The notes below the pieces were generated by a model, which saw only the letters and a program-made list of their open reading frames with translations, had not been told where the DNA came from and did no database searches. Shown piece by piece: positions 1 through 6,639 of a DNA stretch of 9,671 nt (positions are counted from its first letter, which is position 1; each line of letters begins with the position of its first letter). The stretch spans positions 1 through 9,671 of the forward strand of contig CALHIA010000073.1 of the NCBI GenBank assembly GCA_938030585.1. The letters run 5' to 3'. Source of the DNA: an uncultured Candidatus Saccharibacteria bacterium (GTDB lineage Bacteria > Patescibacteriota > Saccharimonadia > Saccharimonadales > Saccharimonadaceae). The position numbers were made by a program, and so were the translations under genes.

Positions 1-1
1 A

Positions 2-358
2 TGGGAATGTGATGGTGTTGATATTACAACCGGAACAGACCTCAATGAAGTTTATTCGTCGTCGAACGCGCCATACGACCTTGTCTATTCTAATTATGTA
101 ATTCAAAAACTCAAGACACCGGAGTCTTTGATTAAAACTATTGAAAATAATATAAAAAAGGGCGGAAAATTTTTTCTTCACACCTTCGATGAGTCTGATG
201 AATTTGCGAAGAAAAAGTATACAAAAGAATCAATCCAGGAGTTATTTAAGGATACTGATTTGCAACCGGAATCCTGTGAGGTTATACGAGTTTGGGATGA
301 TGAAGTAGGGCACCAGCATTATCATCAGATTCTGCAAGTAAGTGGGACAAAAAAATAG
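2..358 (+). CDS. SAM-dependent methyltransferase, C-terminal part (5' truncated by window edge)
   Basis: The frame is open from the first complete codon at position 2 to a TAG at 356-358, giving 118 residues with no start inside the window. The sequence around residues 25-65 reads Y-D-L-V-Y-S-N-Y-V-I-Q-K-L, then a helix, then G-G-K-F-F-L-H-T-F. This is the usual pattern of the second half of the Rossmann fold in class I methyltransferases: motif IV strand, helix, then the GG turn before strand 5. The SAM-binding GxGxG motif would lie upstream, outside the window. The C-terminus is rich in His and Asp (V-W-D-D-E-V-G-H-Q-H-Y-H). The substrate cannot be told. A TTG at 128 could be mistaken for a start, but the conserved reading continues upstream of it. 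The gene ends directly at a hairpin that overlaps its stop codon. Confidence 0.7.
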   Translation, partial: WECDGVDITTGTDLNEVYSSSNAPYDLVYSNYVIQKLKTPESLIKTIENNIKKGGKFFLHTFDESDEFAKKKYTKESIQELFKDTDLQPESCEVIRVWDDEVGHQHYHQILQVSGTKK

Positions 359-392
359 TACGAGTAAGACTACTACGTAGTCTTTCTCGTAC
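349..392 (-). terminator. Intrinsic terminator, second hairpin downstream of tRNA-Gly
   Basis: Arms 358-373 and 377-392 are complementary over 16 bp with one T-T mismatch and a 3-nt loop. Read on the minus strand, the hairpin is followed by a run of seven T (positions 355-349), the form of a rho-independent terminator. On the plus strand no T-run follows, so it is not a good terminator for the methyltransferase. It overlaps the last base of that gene's stop codon. Confidence 0.6.
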
Positions 393-396
393 AGGC

Positions 397-440
397 GACC
401 ATAAAAATAAAGAGCATAAATGCTCTTTCTTATTATGGTC
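397..440. terminator. Hairpin abutting tRNA-Gly, probable bidirectional terminator
   Basis: Arms 397-417 and 420-440 are complementary with two mismatches in 21 bp and a 2-nt loop. The inner nine base pairs (aaagagcat/atgctcttt) are perfect. On the minus strand the inner stem is followed by a T-rich stretch (atttttatgg), directly after the CCA end of tRNA-Gly at 441. On the plus strand a weaker T-rich stretch (cttatta) follows, so it could also stop transcripts of the methyltransferase gene. Confidence 0.6.
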
Positions 441-515
441 TGGTGCGAGTGGAGGGAGTCGGACCCTCGTCTCTTCCTTGGGAAGGAAATATAATAGCCG
501 TTATACGACACTCGC
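441..515 (-). tRNA. tRNA-Gly (anticodon CCC)
   Basis: The gene reads from 515 down to 441. The 7-bp acceptor stem GCGAGTG/CACTCGC pairs perfectly, with discriminator A and an encoded CCA at 443-441. The anticodon stem TTTCC/GGAAG closes the loop TTCCCAA, so the anticodon is CCC and the tRNA reads the glycine codon GGG. The D-arm is weak (stem GTAT/TTAT with a G-T wobble and one mismatch), and G18-G19 are present. The T-stem GAGGG/CCCTC closes the loop TCCGACT, where position 55 is C instead of the near-universal T. Length is 75 nt with CCA. Confidence 0.9.
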
Positions 516-523
516 GTAACTTC

Positions 524-534
524 ATTTTATCATA
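524..534 (-). promoter_or_regulatory. Probable -10 region of the tRNA-Gly promoter
   Basis: On the minus strand the sequence TATGATAAAAT lies 8-13 nt before the tRNA 5' end. It offers two overlapping -10 hexamers, TAAAAT and TATGAT. No convincing -35 hexamer lies at 16-18 nt, so this rests on position and the -10 match alone. Confidence 0.35.
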
Positions 535-556
535 ATTTGAGAAGGATTTTGGAAAT

Positions 557-588
557 TTCACAGTGGCTTCATAATTGAGATTTAAAAT
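557..588 (+). promoter_or_regulatory. Possible promoter of the vex/vnc operon
   Basis: TTCACA at 557-562 and TTTAAA at 581-586 (or TAAAAT at 583-588) are 18-20 nt apart, upstream of the first operon gene. Both matches are imperfect. The 90-bp gap between the divergent tRNA-Gly and vex1 must contain promoters for both directions. Confidence 0.3.
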
Positions 589-596
589 AAAAACAT

Positions 597-601
597 GGAG
601 G
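597..601 (+). promoter_or_regulatory. Shine-Dalgarno site GGAGG of vex1
   Basis: GGAGG ends 4 nt before the ATG at 606. It fixes that start and shows that this organism does use Shine-Dalgarno initiation, unlike several other genes in the window that have none. Confidence 0.8.
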
Positions 602-605
602 AAAA

Positions 606-1850
606 ATGATTAAAAATGCGGTAGCCTATGTTTTTCGAAAACGCACGCGTACGATGTTGGTATTTTTGATTTTAACTTTAATTCTGGCGGTGATTTATGC
701 GGGGTTTTCAATAATGAAAACTAGCGAGAAAATGACGAGCGCGATAAATAGTGCGAATGATTTCGGTGTAAAAATTAGATCATTAAAGTCTGAGACCTTT
801 AATGCGGAAAGTTTTGATTTGGTCGGTAAGGAGTTTGGGGTGGAGAAGATTTATCAATATGAAGGGGTGGCTGAACTAAAAAACGGTGAGGTGGTGACAG
901 GCGAACAAATGGTGATGCGAGAAGATTTGCCGGGCTACCTAGGGAACGCGGTTATGCTTCAGGCTATAAGTAATGTGGAAAAAGAGCCGTTATTTCGTAG
1001 TGAAGTATTTAAGTTGATTGAAGGGAAAAATATCGCGCGCGAGGAAACTGGAAAAGTTCTAGTGCATGAAGCCTTGGCCAAGAAAAATCAGTGGAGGATC
1101 GGCGACAAGGTGAGTCTAAAAATTTTAGGGGAAGAGAAGGAATTAGAACTTTTAATTCAAGGAATTTTCACCGGGAAAAAGCGGGAAAAATATACTGGTA
1201 TGTCTTCGGATTTTAGTGAAAATATGATGTTCACAGACTACGCGACGATGACACAAATTTTTGAAAAGAAAAAACTGGTGACGAGTCTAAAAATATTGGT
1301 ATCTGATTCCGAAAAGTTGGCGTCCTTAAAAACGGAACTGAACAAAAAAAGTGTTCAGCCGGAAGATTTTGAGATGATTGAAGAGGAAAATCAATTTTCG
1401 GAAATGGTGGAATCTCTGGATATGGTGAGACAAATGATTTTTATGATGATTATGGCGGTGATCGGCGCGGGAATAATTGTATTGTCCTTGGTTTTAATTC
1501 TTTGGGTGCGAGAAAGAATGTATGAAATTGGAATATTGCTGGCGATTGGGCGCAGTAAAATAAAAATTGTGGGGCAATTTATCTTGGAACTGATATTAAT
1601 TTCGTTGCCGGCAATGATTTTGGCGGCGATACTAGAAAGAGTTTTTGTGGGATGGATCTTGAACGCGGTTTTACAGAAAGAGAGCTTAGATAATTTAGAT
1701 TTAAGCAGCTTTACGACTGGTGGTGGGGGATTAGATATTTTTGCGATGAGCTACGGACTTTTGATTTTAATTATGGTTCTAGCAGTAATAGCGGCGTCGT
1801 GGATGATTTTAACGAAAAAACCGAAAGAAATTTTAGCGAAAATAAGTTAG
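606..1850 (+). CDS. vex1: FtsX-like ABC transporter permease, Vex1-type
   Basis: This 414-residue protein has the MacB/FtsX permease layout: a first transmembrane helix at about 17-37, a large extracytoplasmic domain of about 235 residues, then three helices at about 277-300, 324-345 and 378-402. The cytoplasmic stretch after helix 2 reads R-E-R-M-Y-E-I-G-I-L-L-A-I-G, the typical FtsX-family coupling loop, and the C-terminus carries the P-K-E-I-L motif common in these permeases. It should pair with the second permease (2485-3858) and the ATPase between them. Its size, and its place as first gene of permease-ATPase-permease-regulator-kinase, match Vex1 of streptococci. That name rests on order and size, not an alignment. 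Such four-helix permeases export or sense peptides or lipids at the membrane. The stop TAG is followed at once by the next gene's ribosome site. Confidence 0.85.
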   Translation: MIKNAVAYVFRKRTRTMLVFLILTLILAVIYAGFSIMKTSEKMTSAINSANDFGVKIRSLKSETFNAESFDLVGKEFGVEKIYQYEGVAELKNGEVVTGEQMVMREDLPGYLGNAVMLQAISNVEKEPLFRSEVFKLIEGKNIAREETGKVLVHEALAKKNQWRIGDKVSLKILGEEKELELLIQGIFTGKKREKYTGMSSDFSENMMFTDYATMTQIFEKKKLVTSLKILVSDSEKLASLKTELNKKSVQPEDFEMIEEENQFSEMVESLDMVRQMIFMMIMAVIGAGIIVLSLVLILWVRERMYEIGILLAIGRSKIKIVGQFILELILISLPAMILAAILERVFVGWILNAVLQKESLDNLDLSSFTTGGGGLDIFAMSYGLLILIMVLAVIAASWMILTKKPKEILAKIS

Positions 1851-1854
1851 GAGG
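1850..1854 (+). promoter_or_regulatory. Shine-Dalgarno site GGAGG of the ATPase gene, decides its start
   Basis: GGAGG overlaps the last base of the vex1 stop codon and lies 4 nt before ATG 1859. The same frame is open back to an ATG at 1799 inside vex1, but only 1859 has a ribosome site and begins with the normal beta strand of ABC ATPases (M-S-V-L-K-I-K-N-V). Confidence 0.85.
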
Positions 1855-1858
1855 AAAA

Positions 1859-2485
1859 ATGAGTGTACTAAAAATTAAAAATGTTTCATATGCTTACGAG
1901 GGAAATCGGGAGAATATTTTAGAAGGGGTGGATCAGAAATTTGAGCGAGGAAAATTTTATGCAATTATTGGAAAATCGGGGGCGGGAAAATCTACCTTGC
2001 TTTCACTGCTCGCGGGATTAGACGAACCAAAGAGTGGCGAAATCTTGTTTGAAGATGAGAAGATTGGGAAATATGGCTATAGTTATCATCGCAAAAACCA
2101 TATCGCTCTCGTCTTCCAGAACTATAATTTGATCGACTATTTAACGCCGCTAGAAAATATTAGATTAGTGAATCGGGAAGCGACAGATGAGATTTTGGTG
2201 AAATTGGGATTAGATAAGGATCAAATAAATCGAAATGTGATGAAGCTTTCAGGTGGACAGCAACAACGAGTAGCGATCGCGCGGGCATTGGTTTCGGAGG
2301 CGCCGATTATTTTGGCGGATGAACCGACGGGAAATTTGGATGAAAACACGGCGGAAGAAATTATTGAAGTTTTGAAAAAGTTGGCAAAGGAACGCAATAA
2401 ATGTGTGATTGTGGTGACGCATAGTAAAAGGGTGGCGGATTCGGCAGATGTGGTCTTGGAACTAAAGGGAAGGAAATTAAGATAA
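1859..2485 (+). CDS. vex2: ABC transporter ATP-binding protein, Vex2-type
   Basis: This 208-residue protein is a complete single ABC ATPase domain of the MacB/LolD family. All nucleotide-binding motifs are visible: Walker [10 protein letters not shown] at 38-46, Q-loop glutamine 87, signature L-S-G-G-Q at 130-134, Walker B I-I-L-A-D-E at 150-155 with catalytic Glu155, D-loop N-L-D at 159-161, and switch His188. It hydrolyses ATP on the cytoplasmic face to drive the two flanking permeases. Its stop overlaps the start of the second permease by one base (TAATG), which implies translational coupling. The start at 1859 is chosen from the GGAGG site; the upstream ATG at 1799 would add 20 residues from another frame of vex1. 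The Vex2 name comes from gene order. Confidence 0.92.
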   Translation: MSVLKIKNVSYAYEGNRENILEGVDQKFERGKFYAIIGKSGAGKSTLLSLLAGLDEPKSGEILFEDEKIGKYGYSYHRKNHIALVFQNYNLIDYLTPLENIRLVNREATDEILVKLGLDKDQINRNVMKLSGGQQQRVAIARALVSEAPIILADEPTGNLDENTAEEIIEVLKKLAKERNKCVIVVTHSKRVADSADVVLELKGRKLR

Positions 2486-3858
2486 TGTTGAAAAATGCAT
2501 TTTTATATGTGACACGCAAAAAGTTAAAAAGTTTAGTGATTTTTTCTGTGGTGCTAATAATGGCGGCACTAGGAATGATCAGTTTGGCGATTCAGGATGC
2601 GACAAGTAAGGCGGCGAGTGAGGCTTTTTCGGGAGTAACTAATAGTTTTTCAATGGAAATTAATCGCCAAGTAAACCAAGGTACGCCGCGGGGTGGGGGC
2701 AATGTTAGGGGAACTGATATTAAAAAAATTTCTGAATCGCCGGAGATTGAATATACGGTAAAAAGAATTAATAGCGTGGCGGATTTGGTAGATAAAGATA
2801 TTATCGAGACACCAGAAACGTTACGTGGAAGATCGGCGGAACGCGCGAAGAATTTTAAGCGCGCAGTGATGCTAACCGGCGTGAATGATTCGGCGAGAGA
2901 AACTAAATTTGTGTCTGGGGCATATAAACTGGTTTCGGGTGAGCATTTAAAAAATGATGATAAATATCAAATTTTGATGCATGAAGATTTGGCGAAGAAA
3001 AATAATTTGAAAGTGGGGGATAAGGTAAAAATTAAATCAAATTTATTTGATGCGGATAATGAAAAGGCGGCAAATGAAACTATTGAAGTAACGATTAAAG
3101 GTTTATTTGCAGGGAAAAATACGGGGGGAGTGACAGCGGCGCAGGAGCTTTATGAAAATACTTTAGTGACAGACGTTTCTACAGCGGCAAAAGTTTATGG
3201 CAATGATGAAGAGACGGCGGTCTATCAGGATGCAACATTTTTTGTGAAGGGTGAGAAGAATCTTGACCAAGTGATGGCTGCGGTGAAGAAATTGGATGTG
3301 AATTGGCGCGAGTATAATTTGATAAAAAGTGCCTCAAACTATCCAGCTTTGGAACAATCAATTTCGGGAATGTATGGAGTGGCCAACCAAATGTTTTTCG
3401 GTTCACTAATTTTTGCGGGAATAATAGTGGCTCTAGTTCTACTACTTTGGATGAATGCGAGAAAAAAAGAAATCGCAATTTTACTGGCGATAGGTTTGGA
3501 AAAAGGACAGATTTTCGGACAGTTCGTGATAGAACTTTTGATGGTAAGCCTACCGGCGTTCGTGGGGGCTTATGTCTTGGCAGGAAAATTTGCGAAAATA
3601 ATGGGGAATGACATTTTAAAAAATGTAACAACTGGGGTGACAAAACAAATGGCGAAACAGGCTGGAGCGACGCAGCTAGGTGGGGGTGCAGAAATGGAAG
3701 GTTTTACTAAAACGCTTTCGGCAATTGATGTACAGATGACGACTAATGCAGTGATGATAACGGTGGTTTTCATGTTGGCGGTCATGCTGGTTTCACTTGG
3801 GGTAATAAGTTATCGAAATTTAAAAAAGAACCCAAAGGAACTTTTGACGGAGCTTTAA
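2485..3858 (+). CDS. vex3: FtsX-like ABC transporter permease, Vex3-type
   Basis: This 457-residue protein is the second permease of the transporter. Helix 1 lies at about 16-37. An extracytoplasmic domain of about 265 residues follows, with a Gly/Arg-rich stretch near 66-75 (G-T-P-R-G-G-G). Helices 2-4 lie at about 304-322, 347-368 and 422-443. The loop after helix 2 ([12 protein letters not shown]) and the C-terminal N-P-K-E-L-L are FtsX-family signatures shared with the first permease, so the two are diverged paralogues that probably form a heterodimer. The region between helices 3 and 4 is longer here than in Vex1. The start codon overlaps the ATPase stop (TAATG); a weak ribosome site GGGAAGG lies at 2467-2473. 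The length is close to pneumococcal Vex3, as I recall it. The exported substrate is unknown. Confidence 0.85.
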   Translation: MLKNAFLYVTRKKLKSLVIFSVVLIMAALGMISLAIQDATSKAASEAFSGVTNSFSMEINRQVNQGTPRGGGNVRGTDIKKISESPEIEYTVKRINSVADLVDKDIIETPETLRGRSAERAKNFKRAVMLTGVNDSARETKFVSGAYKLVSGEHLKNDDKYQILMHEDLAKKNNLKVGDKVKIKSNLFDADNEKAANETIEVTIKGLFAGKNTGGVTAAQELYENTLVTDVSTAAKVYGNDEETAVYQDATFFVKGEKNLDQVMAAVKKLDVNWREYNLIKSASNYPALEQSISGMYGVANQMFFGSLIFAGIIVALVLLLWMNARKKEIAILLAIGLEKGQIFGQFVIELLMVSLPAFVGAYVLAGKFAKIMGNDILKNVTTGVTKQMAKQAGATQLGGGAEMEGFTKTLSAIDVQMTTNAVMITVVFMLAVMLVSLGVISYRNLKKNPKELLTEL

Positions 3859-3870
3859 ATTTGGTATATT
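3844..3870 (+). promoter_or_regulatory. Possible internal promoter for a leaderless vncR transcript
   Basis: TTGACG at 3844-3849, inside the end of vex3, and TATATT at 3865-3870 flank a 15-nt spacer, which is short. The -10 box ends 7 nt before the vncR ATG, so transcription would start at or near the A of the ATG. vncR has no Shine-Dalgarno site, which fits. Confidence 0.4.
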
Positions 3871-3877
3871 TAGATTA

Positions 3878-4534
3878 ATGAAAATATTGATCGTAGAGGA
3901 TGACCGAATGATTCGGGAAGGGGTGGTAGAATTTTTGCGGGAATTTAAGTACGAGATGGTCGAGGCGGGGGATGGATTAGAAGCGCTGAAGAAGTTTAAC
4001 CATGAAATTAATTTGGTGATTTTAGACATTAAATTGCCATCGATGAGTGGATTAGAAGTTTTAAGAAAAATTCGTGAAAAAAGTCGGGTACCGGTTTTGA
4101 TGATGACGGCATTTTCGGACGAAGAATCGCAGATTATGGCCTTTTCGAATTTGGCGGATGGTTTTATGGAAAAACCGTTTTCGTTACCGGTTTTGAAAGC
4201 GCGAGTGGAAGCACTACTGAAGAAGACTTTGGGTGATGATCTAAGAGAATTTATTTATCAAGAAACAAAAATTGATTTTGTGAGTTTCCGAGCTGAGGTA
4301 GCAGGACGACCGGTAGAGGTGAAACCGAAGGAACTGGAGATTTTAAAATATTTGTTTTTGAATGAGGGGCGAGTTTTGACGAGAGAACAAATCATTGAAA
4401 ATGTCTGGAAAGAGAGCGAAGAGATTCCGTTTGATCGAGTGATCGATGTTTATATTAAAGAGCTAAGAAAAAAATTAAAACTGGATTGTATTTATACGGT
4501 GCGCGGGGTGGGATATAAATTGGAGCGAAAATGA
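3878..4534 (+). CDS. vncR: OmpR/PhoB-family response regulator, VncR-type
   Basis: This 218-residue protein has a receiver domain (about 1-115) and a winged-helix DNA-binding domain (about 125-217). Receiver residues are in place: acidic pocket E7-D8-D9, phosphoacceptor Asp50 in L-D-I-K-L-P, Thr77, and Lys99 in E-K-P-F. The output domain contains E-L-E-I-L-K-Y-L, the recognition-helix region D-R-V-I-D-V-Y-I-K-E-L-R-K-K-L, and the terminal wing V-R-G-V-G-Y-K-L. It should be phosphorylated by the kinase that follows and probably controls the upstream transporter operon. The length, the L-A-D-G-F-x-E-K-P-F-S motif and the terminal L-E-R-K agree with my recollection of VncR. The gene begins 19 nt after vex3 and has no ribosome site, but a -10-like box lies just upstream. 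Its stop overlaps the kinase start by 4 nt (ATGA). Confidence 0.9.
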   Translation: MKILIVEDDRMIREGVVEFLREFKYEMVEAGDGLEALKKFNHEINLVILDIKLPSMSGLEVLRKIREKSRVPVLMMTAFSDEESQIMAFSNLADGFMEKPFSLPVLKARVEALLKKTLGDDLREFIYQETKIDFVSFRAEVAGRPVEVKPKELEILKYLFLNEGRVLTREQIIENVWKESEEIPFDRVIDVYIKELRKKLKLDCIYTVRGVGYKLERK

Positions 4535-5673
4535 GAAGAACTTTCTGGAAGGGATTTTTCAGGGTCTTGATACTACTACTTGGGGTAGTGATGATTATTC
4601 ACGGTGGGGTATTTTTTACGCTTTCGAAATCATATTTGGAAGAAAAAACAAAGGAAATTAAGCAGACAGCTTCGGAAGTGACGAAAAATTTGGCTGGGAA
4701 AAATCGTGAGTATGTGGAGCAAGCTTTGGATTTTTATTCAAGGAGTGGGGAGATTAAAGCTTATCTAAAAACGCAGAATGCAGAGAACGAGATGAAAGTT
4801 TCGGAGCTACTACCTGTGGATTGGACGAGTGAAAATAATTCGGTGATTATTGAAGAAAAAAGCGTGAAACTCTTAAACGAAGAAGAGGCTTTGGTGCAGT
4901 TTGTTTCGACGGCAAATTTAGAAAAGGATGCGATCGATTTGAGCTTGAAGTTTTTGCCGGTTACACTACTGGGGTCAGTGATACTATCATTAGTGGTGGC
5001 AGGATTTTACGCGAGGCAAGAAACTTTGAGAATGAAACAAGTGAACTTTGAATTTTTGCGTGGGGCTTCGCATGAATTGAAAACGCCACTGACTAGCTTG
5101 AAGATTGTTTTAGAAAATATGCAATTCAAAGTAGGGAAGTATAAGGATCGGGATTTTTATTTGGAAAAATGTGGGGAAATGGTGGATGAACTTGACGCGG
5201 GAATTCGAGAGTTACTTTTGATGTCTAAAATGGATAGTTTCGAAAAATTTGAATGGATAAAAATCTCGGAGGTGGTCGAGGAGTCCTTGAGGCGAAATCA
5301 GATTATGATTGCGGAGAAAAATCTGCAAATGAGAATTGAAGTGGGGGAGCAAAAAATTTGGTTGAATCGGACGGCTTTATCGATGGTGTTAGCGAATTTA
5401 ATCGGGAACGCAGTGAAGTATGCGGAAGAAGGTGGTAAGATTTCAGTGCAGATGCGAGATGAAGCACTTGAAATTAAAAATTCGTATAGAGCGGGCGTTA
5501 ATGAGCAGAGCGGAAGTGGCTTGGGGCTTTATATTGTAAAAAATTTATTGAAACGATATGGTTTACAGTATGAAATCTGTGACACGAAAAAGAATTTTAG
5601 TTTTAAAATCGATTTTGGAACTTTAAAAAAGAAAAAACCCTTGCACAAACAGGGGAATCACGCTATAATGTGA
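4531..5673 (+). CDS. vncS: Sensor histidine kinase, VncS-type
   Basis: This 380-residue membrane kinase has helix 1 at about 10-31, an extracytoplasmic sensor of about 110 residues, and helix 2 at about 141-161. Only about 20 residues separate helix 2 from the phosphoacceptor His181 in the H-box S-H-E-L-K-T-P-L-T, so there is no HAMP domain. The N-box reads L-I-G-N-A-V-K-Y-A with Asn293, and the G2 box reads G-S-G-L-G-L at 328-333. Between them no D-x-G-x-G (G1) or F-box is seen; E-I-K-N-S-Y occupies that place and the ATP lid is very short. It phosphorylates the regulator encoded just upstream, with which it overlaps by 4 nt. A GGAG site lies at 4522-4525. The last codons (L-H-K-Q-G-N-H-A-I-M) also contain the tRNA-Asp promoter. 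The VncS name rests on gene order. Confidence 0.88.
   Translation: MRRTFWKGFFRVLILLLGVVMIIHGGVFFTLSKSYLEEKTKEIKQTASEVTKNLAGKNREYVEQALDFYSRSGEIKAYLKTQNAENEMKVSELLPVDWTSENNSVIIEEKSVKLLNEEEALVQFVSTANLEKDAIDLSLKFLPVTLLGSVILSLVVAGFYARQETLRMKQVNFEFLRGASHELKTPLTSLKIVLENMQFKVGKYKDRDFYLEKCGEMVDELDAGIRELLLMSKMDSFEKFEWIKISEVVEESLRRNQIMIAEKNLQMRIEVGEQKIWLNRTALSMVLANLIGNAVKYAEEGGKISVQMRDEALEIKNSYRAGVNEQSGSGLGLYIVKNLLKRYGLQYEICDTKKNFSFKIDFGTLKKKKPLHKQGNHAIM
5641..5669 (+). promoter_or_regulatory. Consensus sigma70-type promoter of tRNA-Asp, inside the kinase gene
   Basis: TTGCAC at 5641-5646 and a perfect TATAAT at 5664-5669 are separated by exactly 17 nt. The expected start of transcription, 6-7 nt downstream, leaves only a 3-5 nt leader before the tRNA at 5680. 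The whole promoter lies within the last eleven sense codons of the kinase, whose stop TGA is at 5671-5673. Confidence 0.85.
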
Positions 5674-5679
5674 GGTAGT

Positions 5680-5756
5680 GGATTCGTAGCTCAGTTGGTT
5701 AGAGCGCTGCCCTGTCACGGCAGAGGTCGCGAGTTCGAGTCTCGTCGGATCCGCCA
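5680..5756 (+). tRNA. tRNA-Asp (anticodon GTC)
   Basis: Acceptor stem GGATTCG (5680-5686) pairs with CGGATCC (5746-5752) with one T-G wobble. The D-arm is GCTC...GAGC. The anticodon stem CTGCC/GGCAG closes the loop CTGTCAC with anticodon GTC at 5714-5716. The T-loop is the standard TTCGAGT. Discriminator G5753, an identity element for aspartate, is followed by an encoded CCA at 5754-5756. Length is 77 nt. Confidence 0.97.
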
Positions 5757-5762
5757 GAATAA

Positions 5763-5782
5763 AGCCCTTCGGGCTATTTTTT
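5763..5782 (+). terminator. Intrinsic terminator after tRNA-Asp
   Basis: AGCCC (5763-5767), loop TTC and GGGCT (5771-5775) form a compact hairpin followed by ATTTTTT. It ends the tRNA transcript and also any read-through from the vex/vnc operon. The next 99 bp, up to the GDPD stop, hold no gene that I can see. Confidence 0.85.
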
Positions 5783-5881
5783 GTGGTTTGAAAAATAGGG
5801 CTTAGCGGAGTCTATGTAAATACGCGGTTCAAAATGGGGGGAACTTTAAGCAAATCGAATTTGGGATTTTAATTTTTTAAC

Positions 5882-6634
5882 TTAGAGAATTTTTTCAACA
5901 ATAAATTGAGTAGCGAGAGGTTTTAATTCCTGAAGTTTTTTCTCGTCATCGATAGTATAGCAAAGAACTGGATAATTGATCTTGAATTTTTGGATGGCAG
6001 GGCGGTTTAACATAGTTTGATTGACGCTAAGAAAATCTGGTTTGACAAGGCGCCAAATTAGAGGGTTATTAACGAAGAAGTCGTATTTTTTGGCTAGGTC
6101 AGAATCATCAGAAAGGAGAAGGCCGACAGGAATTTTAGGATGATGACGTTTGATCCAGTAGACGATGCGCGGGTCAAAGCTTTGGAGATAAATTTTCGGG
6201 TCACGGTAGCTCTTGAGATATTTTTCGAGCGCGGTGAGCACGGTTTTGCCATAGAGGGAAATGTTAGAATGCTCGGTGGTTTTTAGTTCGATTAAGAGAG
6301 GAACTTTGGCGTGAATTAAATCTAATACCTCGGAAAGTTCGGGGATAGTTTGATTAGTGGAAACACCATCGGAATTAATCAGTGGAAGTTTTTTAAGAGT
6401 ATAAAGACCGGTATCTTCAAGATTGTAAGATTTTTTAGTCAAACGCAAAGTATTATGGTCATGAAAAACTGCGAGCTGGTGGTCTTTGGTGAGATGAATA
6501 TCCAGTTCGATGGCATAATTCGCGAGCAGGGCGCGCTTAAATGCGGAAAGAGAATTTTCGGGAAAATTCTTGGCGCCTTGATAAGTCCCGTGCATGCCGC
6601 GATGAGCGATGAGGTCCGAGATGAGGCTCTTCAT
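5882..6634 (-). CDS. Glycerophosphodiester phosphodiesterase (cytosolic, UgpQ-like)
   Basis: This 250-residue protein hydrolyses glycerophosphodiesters, the deacylated heads of phospholipids, to glycerol-3-phosphate and an alcohol. The GDPD family pattern is clear: A-H-R-G at 10-13 with catalytic His11, P-E-N-S at 25-28, E-L-D-I at 43-46 with metal ligands Glu43 and Asp45, then F-H-D at 57-59 with catalytic His58, and L-I-E-L-K-T in the middle of the chain. No signal peptide or membrane helix is seen, so it should act in the cytosol. The length is normal for single-domain bacterial enzymes. The start at 6634 is chosen because a perfect TATAAT -10 box ends 6 nt upstream; the ATG at 6649 would contain that box in its coding sequence. 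No Shine-Dalgarno site has usable spacing. Codon use is C-rich, the mirror of the plus-strand genes. Confidence 0.88.
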   Translation of the reverse strand: MKSLISDLIAHRGMHGTYQGAKNFPENSLSAFKRALLANYAIELDIHLTKDHQLAVFHDHNTLRLTKKSYNLEDTGLYTLKKLPLINSDGVSTNQTIPELSEVLDLIHAKVPLLIELKTTEHSNISLYGKTVLTALEKYLKSYRDPKIYLQSFDPRIVYWIKRHHPKIPVGLLLSDDSDLAKKYDFFVNNPLIWRLVKPDFLSVNQTMLNRPAIQKFKINYPVLCYTIDDEKKLQELKPLATQFIVEKIL

Positions 6635-6639
6635 AACCT

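Noticed and set aside
242..511. Minus-strand open frame over the methyltransferase end and tRNA-Gly
   Set aside because: It runs through the tRNA gene and two hairpins and has no recognisable domain.
3179..3643. Minus-strand open frame of 154 codons inside vex3
   Set aside because: It lies antisense to a clearly conserved permease and its product is Pro/Ser/His-rich with no domain, typical of a shadow frame.
3859..3877. A pep27-like small peptide gene as in the pneumococcal vex/vnc locus
   Set aside because: The gap is only 19 nt, and nothing suitable overlaps it.
3820..4029. Minus-strand open frame over the vex3/vncR junction
   Set aside because: It is antisense to the receiver domain of vncR, with no ribosome site or family likeness.
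5680..5756. tRNA 3' end as an integration site for an island
   Set aside because: I see no second copy of the tRNA-Asp, tRNA-Thr or tRNA-Gly 3' sequence in the window, and no integrase.
5783..5881. Small gene or regulatory RNA between the tRNA-Asp terminator and GDPD
   Set aside because: It holds only a 12-codon frame and a weak 5-bp inverted repeat (caaat/atttg), not enough to support a feature.
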